From contig JAFIGE010000029.1 of assembly GCA_020831585.1 (NCBI GenBank), positions 1 to 41,768 of the forward strand: a DNA stretch of 41,768 nt, in the 5' to 3' direction. Position numbers and translations under genes: made by a program. Under the pieces are notes generated by a model, which searched no databases, had not been told where the DNA came from, and saw nothing but the letters and a program-made list of their open reading frames with translations. Below are positions 16,735 through 24,107 of this stretch, one piece after another (within the stretch, counting starts at the first letter, position 1; every line of letters begins with the position of its first letter). Origin of the DNA: Opitutales bacterium (GTDB lineage Bacteria > Verrucomicrobiota > Verrucomicrobiia > Opitutales > Oceanipulchritudinaceae).

Positions 16735-17778
16735 ATGTACCTTCTCAGTCTCCAAACCGCTTTGCCTCCAAAATTCTTTCCGCAGGAAGCCTCATGGGAG
16801 GCCTTTCGCGAATCGGCCACGGCCCGGCGCCTCCGGGGCCGTTCAGTGAGCCTGGTGGAGAAGCTGCTTCGCCGGAACAACGGGATCGACGGGAGGCACT
16901 TCGCCCTCCTTCCCCTCGAAGACATTTTCGAGCGGGACGCGGAAAGCCTCAACCGGGGCTTTGAGGCGGTGGCTCCCCCTCTGGGTGCCCGCGCTTTGGC
17001 GGCCGCGCTGGACTCGGCGGGGTTGGCGGCGGGGGATGTGGATGCCCTCATTGTTTGCACTTGCACGGGCTACCTCTGTCCGGGGCTGAGCAGCTTTATC
17101 GCGGAGCAGGCGGGCCTGCGGGGGGACGCCGGACTTTTCGATCTCGCGGGCCTCGGTTGTGGGGCGGCCATTCCCTCGCTCCGCCTGGCCGCCGGGCTGG
17201 CGGCGGCGGATCCGGAAGCGCGCATCGGAGTGATCGCCCTCGAGGTGTGCAGCGCGGCTTTCTACATGGACGACGATCCGGGCGTTCTCATCAGCGCGTG
17301 TCTTTTTGGCGACGGGGCGGCGGCAGTGATTGTTTCGGGGACCCCGGGACAGGGGGCGGCTTGGCAATTCTCCGGATTCCGGAGCTTGCACTTGCCGGAG
17401 AATCGACAGGACCTGCGTTTTGAAAATTCGGGGGGCAAGCTTCGCAACCGCCTCCACCGTTCAGTGCCGCAGACGGCGGCTGCAGCCGTGAAGACGCTGG
17501 AGGCTGGCTTTCGCGCGAGCAACCCCGGACGCAACCCCCGCTATATCACGCACGGTGGTGGGAAGGATGTGCTCGACGCGTTGGAGCCGGTTGTTGGCCA
17601 AGCCTTGCCGGAAGCGCGCGCGGTTTTGCGTGAAGCCGGCAATATGAGCAGCCCGAGCGTGCTCTTCGCCCTGCGGCGCTATCTCGATGGGGAGGCCGGG
17701 GCGGACGACCTCCGGCTCATCAGCTTCGGCGCGGGTTTTTCGGCACATGCCTGCTCGCTCAGGCGCGGCGGGGCGTAG
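16735..17778 (+). CDS. Type III polyketide synthase (chalcone/stilbene synthase family)
   Basis: This 347-aa thiolase-fold enzyme has the complete type III PKS triad: Cys142 in LAGLGCGAA, His273 in YITHGGGKDV and Asn303 in EAGNMSSPSVLFAL. The Asn and the GNMSSPSV motif separate it from FabH. Such enzymes extend acyl-CoA starters with malonyl-CoA and cyclise the product to resorcinols, pyrones or related rings. ATG 16735 lies two bases after the stop of the oxidoreductase gene and starts at the conserved N terminus. A frame extension to 16390 runs inside the previous gene and is not used. The 3' end overlaps the convergent XylR-like gene by 20 bases. With its two partners it probably makes a modified phenolic or quinone lipid. 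Confidence 0.93.
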   Translation: MYLLSLQTALPPKFFPQEASWEAFRESATARRLRGRSVSLVEKLLRRNNGIDGRHFALLPLEDIFERDAESLNRGFEAVAPPLGARALAAALDSAGLAAGDVDALIVCTCTGYLCPGLSSFIAEQAGLRGDAGLFDLAGLGCGAAIPSLRLAAGLAAADPEARIGVIALEVCSAAFYMDDDPGVLISACLFGDGAAAVIVSGTPGQGAAWQFSGFRSLHLPENRQDLRFENSGGKLRNRLHRSVPQTAAAAVKTLEAGFRASNPGRNPRYITHGGGKDVLDALEPVVGQALPEARAVLREAGNMSSPSVLFALRRYLDGEAGADDLRLISFGAGFSAHACSLRRGGA

Positions 17779-18976
17779 GGCTTTCGTCAGCGCCTGGGGT
17801 GTCTTCCCATTGTGCGGGGGCCCGCTCGCGGCGAAAGCGGGTGGGGGAGCAGCCCATGTATTTGGTGAAGCGTTCGGAGAGGTCGGCGTGCTTGTTGAAC
17901 CCGCAGTGCTGGGCGATTTCCGCGATGCTGAGGTCGGAATCGAGAAGCATGCGGCCGGCCCGCTGGACGCGTTTGCGCATGATAAACTCCCGCATGGACT
18001 CGCCCCGTTGGCGGCGGAACTTTTCACTGAGGGTGCGCTCTGACATGGGAAAGCGCTCAAGCACATCCGCCACGGAAGGGGAATGGCCGCAGTTGACTTC
18101 TTTGCAGAGCCAGCGGGCGATGCGCGAGAGGAGGGGATCCTCGCAGGAAAAGCCGCCGGTCGTCTCGCGCTCGACGAGGCGCGCCCCTCGGATGCGGATG
18201 ACGCTACCGGGCGCGTAGGCACCGTGATGGGCGGCGCGTTCGAGGTAGTCTGCCGCGTAGGCGCCGACACCGGCAAAGTTCGGCAAGATGGAGGTGAGGG
18301 GCTCGCCTTCGGAAGGGTCGTCGAGGCGGCTCCAGTCGTCATCCACCCCGACGAGGCCGATGGTCTCGGCGGTGTCCGGTTGGCAGCGGCGGAGGGCGCG
18401 GAGGAAGCGTACGGCAATGAGGTCGTTGGCTGCGAAAACGGCCGCACTCGGCCCCAGGAGGGGGAGCCATTCGTTCATTTCGTTGTTCTCGCGTTGCTCG
18501 ATGGTGAAGGGGTCCATACGGTCCCGCTTTTTGAAGCTGAGGTTTCCGAGGAGCGGAAGGCCGCGCCGTTTCAGGGCCTTTTCGAAGGCTTCCGCCCGGC
18601 TACGGGAAAAGGCGGCGGGCGGATCGCCCACGAAGAAGAAGCGGGTGTAGCCGATGCCGGCGAGGTGATCGGCGGCCAGTTCACCAATCTCCGTGCTGTC
18701 GTAGTGGATGTTGATCGCAAACGGGCAGGGTGGGAGGCGCTCGGAGACGTTGATGAGAGGCCGGTGGATGCTGGCCGCCATCTCCCGCACGCGTTCGTTG
18801 CTCACAGGAAGGACGATTCCCAGGCATTCGGGGGCATCTGTGAGCCGTTTTTCGTGGCTGCGGATGAGGACCACGGGGAGCGGGCTGATCTTGCGCCAGC
18901 GGGTCTTGAAGGCTTGCTCGACGAGATTGGCGAAGGTGAGGCTGGGGGGAGAAATGAACTGCACGTAACCCGACAT
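17759..18976 (-). CDS. XylR-like transcription regulator (sugar-binding domain plus AraC HTH)
   Basis: This 405-aa regulator joins a LacI-type periplasmic-binding-like domain (about 1-275) to a C-terminal AraC double helix-turn-helix (about 295-390). The first domain shows INIHYDSTEIGELAADHLAGIGY and the typical end LVGVDDDWSRLDD. The HTH part contains LERFPMSERTLSEKFRRQ and LSIAEIAQHCGFN. This architecture is that of E. coli XylR and of many sugar-pathway regulators. It lies 108 bases downstream of the glycosidase-like gene on the same strand and probably controls it, sensing an unknown sugar. Its 3' end overlaps the type III PKS gene, with no terminator between them. Confidence 0.88.
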   Translation of the reverse strand: MSGYVQFISPPSLTFANLVEQAFKTRWRKISPLPVVLIRSHEKRLTDAPECLGIVLPVSNERVREMAASIHRPLINVSERLPPCPFAINIHYDSTEIGELAADHLAGIGYTRFFFVGDPPAAFSRSRAEAFEKALKRRGLPLLGNLSFKKRDRMDPFTIEQRENNEMNEWLPLLGPSAAVFAANDLIAVRFLRALRRCQPDTAETIGLVGVDDDWSRLDDPSEGEPLTSILPNFAGVGAYAADYLERAAHHGAYAPGSVIRIRGARLVERETTGGFSCEDPLLSRIARWLCKEVNCGHSPSVADVLERFPMSERTLSEKFRRQRGESMREFIMRKRVQRAGRMLLDSDLSIAEIAQHCGFNKHADLSERFTKYMGCSPTRFRRERAPAQWEDTPGADESPTPRRA

Positions 18977-19084
18977 ACCTCCGCATCATGGCGGTGTGCG
19001 CGGCGGAATCAATCTGTTCGGTGGCGGATGTGATGAAAAATGCGTCGACGGTCCGGAGCAGGCACCTCATTAAACCGCACTTCG

Positions 19085-21316
19085 TCAATCAGAGCCCCGG
19101 TGGTCCGCCGCAAGGTCCGCGCGCCTTTCCCACAGGTCGCCGCAGATACCTTCGATGAGGGAGGCCGTGGCCCACGGGTGGTAGGCGAACCACACGTTGG
19201 AGCGTTGTCCGTCAGCCAGGCGGATATCGAGAACATAGCGCCCGGCCTGGCAGAAATACTCCGTGGCCCAGCCGCGTTTCCCGAAAAAGAAGTCGTGATC
19301 GTGCCGATTAAAGGTTTGCAGACCCCAGCGGTAGATGTCGCGCAGGCGTTCCCCGAGGTAGGGATCGTTTGTGCGGCGGCGCGCATACTCGATGTCGTCG
19401 AGGATACGGTTGGTCATGGCGTGGACGACGGCATTGCCCACGGAGGTGATACTTCCGCCGGCGGAGGACCAGGGATGGGCGTCGAGGGGCGGTCCGGGCA
19501 CGCGCACGTTGTGGCAGAAGACGAAGCTGAGCGCATAGTCGAGGCCGTGGCGGAGGCGTTGCAGGCGCTCCGGCTCCGGCGCATGTTCGTCGAGCAGACG
19601 GTTTAGGCGGATGTAGCCAAGGATGCCTTCGGCGTCGGCAGCGTCGGCAACATCGAGGGGCGTTTTCACGCATTCCATTCGGGCTACTCCGGAGGTGAAA
19701 TAGTGCCGCTCGGCGCGCTCGGCGGCCATGAGCCAGTCCTTGCGGCCCGTGCGTGCTCCGTGGGCGGCGAGGGCGGCAGCCACCCAGCACCCGGCGAATC
19801 CTTCGTCATCATAGCCGCTACCCGTCTCCTCATCCCAAAATCGGGGAAACGCGCCCGCGTGGGTCGGGCTCGGGAGGATGGTTTCAAGAACGCGTGCGCT
19901 GAACGCGTCCCAGGCCGCGGGGGCCGTTTCGCCTGCGCGCTCCTCCCATTCGGAGGCCTTGGCGAGGTAGCACAGGGCCTGGCCGACCAGGTAGGCGGGG
20001 TGGCCCACGGGCTGTCCTTCGCTCTCGATCCATCGCGCCCACCAACCGCGGTTGCTCCAGATGCCGTCGATCTTCGCCGCGTAGGGAAGGCCCGTGCGGG
20101 GATTGAGCGAATGCGCCACGATGTCGTTAATCACCGCCCGCGCGGGGATGCGCCATTCGGGCCGTCCGAGACGCGCGGCGGCTTGCAACAGCGGGACGGC
20201 GATGACGAGGCCATTGGTCCAGGCGATGCCGCCTTCATGGAAGCGACGATAGGTCGTTTGCTCCGGCGGGGCGAGGGAGTAGCGGGGGGGCTCGCCGGGA
20301 GGCGCCTCCACCGGGTTCATCCAAATCAAGGCAAAGGTTTTACGCTCCGGTTCGTAGGCGTCTTCCACGATCGCCGCAGCCATGGCTTCAACGGCTTCCT
20401 TGGGGGGCTCGCCCGCCCGTGGGGGGGCGTGGAACCGGCGGTAGGTGTCTTCGAGAAGACGGCCCAGGCCGATACATTCCGCCCCGAAGCAGTAAACGAA
20501 GACATCTCCCGTGAACACCTCCCCCGGAGCGAGATGGAGGGCGCTCGCCGGGTCTTCGGAGGGCGGCTCGAAGGCGAAGGGGCTGCGGTAGAGACCGGGG
20601 TCGTCGCGGTGACCAAAGGTGCATCCGATCGCCGCCCGGCCTGCCTCCAGGGCACACCAGAATCCAATGGCCGGGTGGCCGGGCGGGGGTTGCGGTGCGG
20701 TCGACAGGGCGAGAAAGCCTTCCGCCGTGTGGAGGGCGGCGAGCGGATGCGTCAGTTGATCACTGCGTGCCGACCAGCGGGGGGCATGGGGTGGCTCGAC
20801 CGGACCGGGGCGCAGGCGCGGAAAGTGGCGATGAAAGCTGCGCGCGAGAGGGTGGTCTCCCCGGTTGGTTCCGTAGAGAACTCCCGGCAGAAAGAAGCGT
20901 GGCGAGGACGTCTCCCGGTGCAGACCGACTTCGATCAGGCCGCTCCACGGAGCCTCCCCGCCGTTGCATACGCGGAGGTGAAAGCGCACCGGATCCCCCG
21001 CGCTGCCTCTGCCCTCCGCTTTCGCAAGTTCGGCGGTGAGGGCGGTAGCGGGGTCTCCGCAGCAGCGAAGTTCGAGCCGGAGCCGGGAATCAAGAAAGGT
21101 TCTGAGGGGGGGGCTATACATAGGGAGAGCGAATCGGCGGGGGCGAACACCGTCTTTCCCATACCTGAAGAGGTGGTCGCGGGCGGCAAGCTCTGAAATT
21201 CGGTTTTTCAGGCGGTCCCTCGCCGCCGGATGAGAGCGAAATCCGGCGGTTGGGGGCGTATGGCTGCGGACGAAGGCTTGCCAGCAACGTTGGTTTTGAA
21301 GAGTCTGGAAAATCAT
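19085..21316 (-). CDS. Six-hairpin-glycosidase-like protein, function unknown
   Basis: This 743-aa protein has an N-terminal region of mixed strands (about 1-330) and a C-terminal helical region whose repeated Trp/Gly/aromatic motifs suggest an alpha/alpha toroid. Visible markers are EGGIAWTNGLVIAVPLL, NRGWWARWIESEGQPVGHP and DAHPWSSAGGSITSVGNAV. No signal peptide is seen, so it is probably cytoplasmic. I infer a carbohydrate-active role from the fold pattern and from the XylR-like regulator next to it; the family and substrate are not identified. The start at 21316 (MIFQTL) was chosen because the frame upstream is low-quality and overlaps the 21378 gene. A start as far up as 21610 is formally open but unlikely. 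Confidence 0.7.
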   Translation of the reverse strand: MIFQTLQNQRCWQAFVRSHTPPTAGFRSHPAARDRLKNRISELAARDHLFRYGKDGVRPRRFALPMYSPPLRTFLDSRLRLELRCCGDPATALTAELAKAEGRGSAGDPVRFHLRVCNGGEAPWSGLIEVGLHRETSSPRFFLPGVLYGTNRGDHPLARSFHRHFPRLRPGPVEPPHAPRWSARSDQLTHPLAALHTAEGFLALSTAPQPPPGHPAIGFWCALEAGRAAIGCTFGHRDDPGLYRSPFAFEPPSEDPASALHLAPGEVFTGDVFVYCFGAECIGLGRLLEDTYRRFHAPPRAGEPPKEAVEAMAAAIVEDAYEPERKTFALIWMNPVEAPPGEPPRYSLAPPEQTTYRRFHEGGIAWTNGLVIAVPLLQAAARLGRPEWRIPARAVINDIVAHSLNPRTGLPYAAKIDGIWSNRGWWARWIESEGQPVGHPAYLVGQALCYLAKASEWEERAGETAPAAWDAFSARVLETILPSPTHAGAFPRFWDEETGSGYDDEGFAGCWVAAALAAHGARTGRKDWLMAAERAERHYFTSGVARMECVKTPLDVADAADAEGILGYIRLNRLLDEHAPEPERLQRLRHGLDYALSFVFCHNVRVPGPPLDAHPWSSAGGSITSVGNAVVHAMTNRILDDIEYARRRTNDPYLGERLRDIYRWGLQTFNRHDHDFFFGKRGWATEYFCQAGRYVLDIRLADGQRSNVWFAYHPWATASLIEGICGDLWERRADLAADHRGSD

Positions 21317-21377
21317 CGTCCGGTGGAATGTGAAATCCGGAAACCTGCCGGTCCTTTGATTTATTGGCCACGTTGAC

Positions 21378-21671
21378 ATGACACCGCTCGTTAATTGGAT
21401 CGTGTTCTCAGTTGTTGCGTTACCCGGACTCTGTCTGATTTTTGCTGCAATCATTGAGCGCCAGTTCTTCCGGCAGCGGCGCTGGGAGTGTTGGGATATT
21501 GGCGGAGGTCCCGCCTTCGATTCGGGTGCCCAGTCTCTGAAAAGCGCTGTCAGAAGTTTGCTTCGTCTGGCGTATGCGCTCTTTGGTGAAGCCGGCGCAC
21601 GAGCTCTCATGATGATGCTTGGTGCGAGTTACATCGTGATTATGTATTGGGTTTTCCGATACTTTCGTTAA
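21378..21671 (+). CDS. Small two-span membrane protein of unknown function
   Basis: This 97-aa protein has a hydrophobic N-terminal segment (about 5-28, NWIVFSVVALPGLCLIFAA) and a C-terminal one (about 74-93, ALMMMLGASYIVIMYWVF). Between them is a basic-aromatic stretch RQFFRQRRWECWD and a short helix. I do not recognise the family. The clear hydrophobic pattern and the separation from the divergent glycosidase-like gene argue for a real small inner-membrane protein. No operon partner is evident. Confidence 0.6.
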   Translation: MTPLVNWIVFSVVALPGLCLIFAAIIERQFFRQRRWECWDIGGGPAFDSGAQSLKSAVRSLLRLAYALFGEAGARALMMMLGASYIVIMYWVFRYFR

Positions 21672-21773
21672 CCCCCTCCGCGCATTAATTCCGGGGAGGG
21701 AGATCGCCGAATGCCGGAAGGATTTCTGCCGGAATCCGGAAGACGCGGCACGGCACCCCCGCTACAATGCGCC

Positions 21774-21806
21774 CGTTCGTTGAGAACGCTTTGTGCGGAG
21801 TTCTCA
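21774..21806. promoter_or_regulatory. Overlapping inverted repeats in the PEP-CTERM leader
   Basis: CGTTC / GAACG (21774-21778, 21784-21788) and TGAGAAC / GTTCTCA (21781-21787, 21800-21806) share the central arm, so the two hairpins exclude each other. They lie 58-90 bases upstream of the first PEP-CTERM start. This could be an operator or a leader switch, but no known family is matched. Confidence 0.35.
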
Positions 21807-21863
21807 CCGCTATCCACATCAATCCCCGCGAACTAACAGATAAACACCAAACACCCCCCACCT

Positions 21864-22664
21864 ATGAAATACATCACTTCTCTCCTATGCCTGGCTACAG
21901 TGCCTTTCGCCTCCGGCGCGACGGTCTTTTTGGATACGTTTGCCGACGACGACCGCACGGTCGACCCCGCCTGGTTTATCATCGGAGCGCCTGCGGCGGT
22001 TGACATCAACCAGGCCGACGGCGTCCTGTCCCTCGGGCGCACGCAATCCAATTCCCACACCTATCTGGCTTCTAATTGGAGCGGCACTTCCCTCGCCGTG
22101 GGAGATGCCCTTGCATTCGCCTTCCGCGTGAAGCTCACGGGCAACCAGGGCAACCGGAACAACGAAATCATGTTTACCATCGGTAACAACAACGGCACTG
22201 TGCCGACGGCAGACGGGCAGAATGTGTTCGCCGATGATTTCGGCTATGTCGTCGCTTTGGGCAGCGGCACCGGCACTGGCTCGATCCAGCGCGATGCAGG
22301 CACGGATAATTGGCTCGGGCGTTTTCCGGGCATTGACCACACCCAGATCACCGATTTCTCCTCGGCCTTGGCCATCACCGGCAGCTTTCAGACCTACACC
22401 CTCACGCTTACGCGCACGGGAGCCGGTCTCGATATTGAGCTGAGCAATGGTACGACCACCATCACAACGAGCGACACGAACGTGCCGGCCGAAGCCTTCT
22501 ACACCTTCAACACGGTGACCTTCGGCTACTACAACCGGAACACGGCCAACTTCGTCGACGTTGACTTTTTCGAGGTGACATATTCGCCCATTCCCGAGCC
22601 TTCGGCTTATGCGGCTCTTTTCGGTCTTCTTGCCTTGGCCTGCGCGCGCTATCGCCGCCGCTGA
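21864..22664 (+). CDS. PEP-CTERM surface protein, probable beta-sandwich (lectin-like) domain
   Basis: This 266-aa exported protein has a signal peptide (MKYITSLLCLATVPFASGA) and ends in a PEP-CTERM sorting signal: IPEPSAYAALFG at about 243, a hydrophobic stretch and a basic RYRRR tip. The body is rich in Thr, Asn, Gly and alternating beta pattern (VFLDTFADDDRTVDP, AFAFRVKLTGNQGN), like concanavalin/LamG-type sandwich domains in other PEP-CTERM proteins. An exosortase would cleave it after export and fix it to the surface or extracellular matrix. The exosortase at 10165 is the candidate enzyme. A strong terminator follows. Confidence 0.85.
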   Translation: MKYITSLLCLATVPFASGATVFLDTFADDDRTVDPAWFIIGAPAAVDINQADGVLSLGRTQSNSHTYLASNWSGTSLAVGDALAFAFRVKLTGNQGNRNNEIMFTIGNNNGTVPTADGQNVFADDFGYVVALGSGTGTGSIQRDAGTDNWLGRFPGIDHTQITDFSSALAITGSFQTYTLTLTRTGAGLDIELSNGTTTITTSDTNVPAEAFYTFNTVTFGYYNRNTANFVDVDFFEVTYSPIPEPSAYAALFGLLALACARYRRR

Positions 22665-22695
22665 GCTCCGGCCGTCTTCACCGGTCAACCTCTCC

Positions 22696-22740
22696 AAGCC
22701 ATCCTGTGATCACCTGATCACAGGATGGCTTTCTGTTTTT
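22696..22740 (+). terminator. Strong rho-independent terminator after the first PEP-CTERM gene
   Basis: A perfect 17-bp inverted repeat (22696-22712 with 22715-22731) is followed by TTTCTGTTTTT. The stem contains CCATCCTGTGATCA and its complement, with only two bases between the arms. It lies 32 bases past the stop codon. Confidence 0.9.
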
Positions 22741-23107
22741 GGCGAAGCCAGTCAGAGTGGCGGCAGTCGAGGCTGCCCGGTTTTTTAGAGAAGTTTGTGG
22801 GAAAATCCTTTGTTGAGAAGGCGTAACGGCATAAGCCTGAGATGACTTGGCGCTGGAATTCAAAGGGGGGCGCGCTTCGTCACGGCTGAGCTCGACGGAA
22901 GCCACCGTGCCAGCAGGGATACCGCTTTCGCACGAGATTCTCCTGGCGCACATCGGTTTGCACCCGAACAGCCAGAGGCATCCCTGAATTCCGCCATTTG
23001 ACTGAATTTATAGGTGTTGAATCAACCTGAGCGTAATAACTTCATTTCGGCAAAATGCGGAAAATACTTATTTTCAGGTTGACGGCACTGCTCATTTTGA
23101 ATCGTTC
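22741..23107. other. Intergenic region between the PEP-CTERM genes
   Basis: No convincing gene is seen in these 370 bases. A small hairpin GGCAG / CTGCC (22762-22777) followed by six T (22781-22786) may be a second terminator. Near the right end, TCAACCTGA (23022-23030) and TCAGGTTGA (23074-23082) form a perfect 9-bp inverted repeat 43 bases apart, just upstream of the second PEP-CTERM gene; it could be an operator pair. A 91-codon open frame on the minus strand has no recognisable features. Confidence 0.5.
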
Positions 23108-23113
23108 TTGGGA

Positions 23114-24007
23114 ATGTCTCAGCTGATTGATTCACATCGTGTCTCCCTCTGTCCACTGCGAGAGATCTCCCGTCGTTGGTTATTTGCTGTTTCGCTGCTA
23201 GTCGCCTCGGGTCCGTGGACGATGGCTCAAGTAACGGTCAATTTCGACCTGTCTTTGAGTTCAGTCGACGACCCCGGGGCGACTTACACCAACTTGAATC
23301 AGGCAGAAGCCGGACCCATAGACAGCTTTGTGATCGGCTTTCAAGTTACGCTCCGGAGTGTCGCTGGCAATCCGGTGAACATCGGACCCTTGGCGGCCTT
23401 TTGCAGCGAGCTTGCGGAGCAAATCCGAGAGGGAAATTTCACTTTCCAACTGGCTCCCCTCTCCGGCCTGGCTGCTGGCACGGCCGGCCAAAGCGGAACC
23501 CCCAGTTCGAATATACCGGTTGGGGGAATCGGTTCCTTGAGGGCGGCGCAGGTTGCCTGGCTGTTTGATAATTTCTACATTTCAGACCAGCTCAGTGAGT
23601 GGACGCAGAGCGTGCAGGAGCCGCGGCTTCATGCCTTCCAGCTGGCACTTTGGGAAGTTACCCATGATACGGGTCTCGATTTATCGGGCGGCTCTATCTT
23701 CTTCTCCGGCCAGCAAAACGATCTGCTTCGCGATAACGCCATCGGCCTCGCCCAGGAGTGGCTCGACGAGCTCAGTCTCGAAGGCATCGATGAATCCTAC
23801 ACATCCCAGGAGTTCGAGTTTTATGCCCTCACGAGTGTCAGCGGCAACAACGGCGCTGGATTCCAGGATTTGGTTTTGGCGGCCAGAAGAGATTCCGAAA
23901 CCGTGTTGACGATCGAAGCAAACATCCCCGAGCCGCGGGTGGCGGCCCTCTTTGCCGGGCTTCTGGCGCTCGCTTGGGTCTTGCGATCCCCCCGGAAGGC
24001 TCCATAG
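23114..24007 (+). CDS. PEP-CTERM surface protein with a candidate Cys-Gln thioester domain
   Basis: This 297-aa exported protein starts at ATG 23114 with a basic leader and hydrophobic signal segment (RRWLFAVSLLVASG) cleaved near TMAQ. It ends in a PEP-CTERM signal: IPEPRVAALFAG, a hydrophobic stretch and a basic tip. In between, PLAAFCSELAEQI supplies Cys97 and HAFQLALWEVTHDTG supplies Gln176. This Cys...xQxA-hydrophobic-Trp pair resembles the thioester (TQXA-type) domains of Gram-positive surface adhesins, where Cys and Gln crosslink and can bond host or partner amines. The match is by eye. No terminator of quality is seen after the gene; a weak CACC/GGTG hairpin lies near 24032. A TTG two codons upstream is a less likely start. 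Confidence 0.85.
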   Translation: MSQLIDSHRVSLCPLREISRRWLFAVSLLVASGPWTMAQVTVNFDLSLSSVDDPGATYTNLNQAEAGPIDSFVIGFQVTLRSVAGNPVNIGPLAAFCSELAEQIREGNFTFQLAPLSGLAAGTAGQSGTPSSNIPVGGIGSLRAAQVAWLFDNFYISDQLSEWTQSVQEPRLHAFQLALWEVTHDTGLDLSGGSIFFSGQQNDLLRDNAIGLAQEWLDELSLEGIDESYTSQEFEFYALTSVSGNNGAGFQDLVLAARRDSETVLTIEANIPEPRVAALFAGLLALAWVLRSPRKAP

Positions 24008-24051
24008 CGGCCCCTCTATTCAGCACCTTATGGTGTGGGAATAAGTTTTTA

Positions 24052-24077
24052 CAATGTTCTGAACATTGCAACATTGA
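24052..24077. promoter_or_regulatory. Perfect palindrome with a third half-site upstream of the RAYT gene
   Basis: CAATGTTC-T-GAACATTG (24052-24068) is a perfect 8-bp palindrome around one base, followed by another AACATTG (24071-24077). It looks like a regulator operator. It shares TGTTC/GAACA half-sites with the LexA box described for Verrucomicrobiota, but that box has four bases between half-sites and this has one, so identity is doubtful. Confidence 0.35.
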
Positions 24078-24107
24078 CAGACCTGAAACAAGTGTTTGGG
24101 TGGCTGA

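Noticed and set aside
21317-21610. N-terminal extension of the glycosidase-like frame
   Set aside because: The sequence is low-quality and overlaps the divergent small membrane protein gene.
22678-22953. Minus-strand frame of 91 codons between the PEP-CTERM genes
   Set aside because: It covers the terminator hairpin and has no protein-like pattern.
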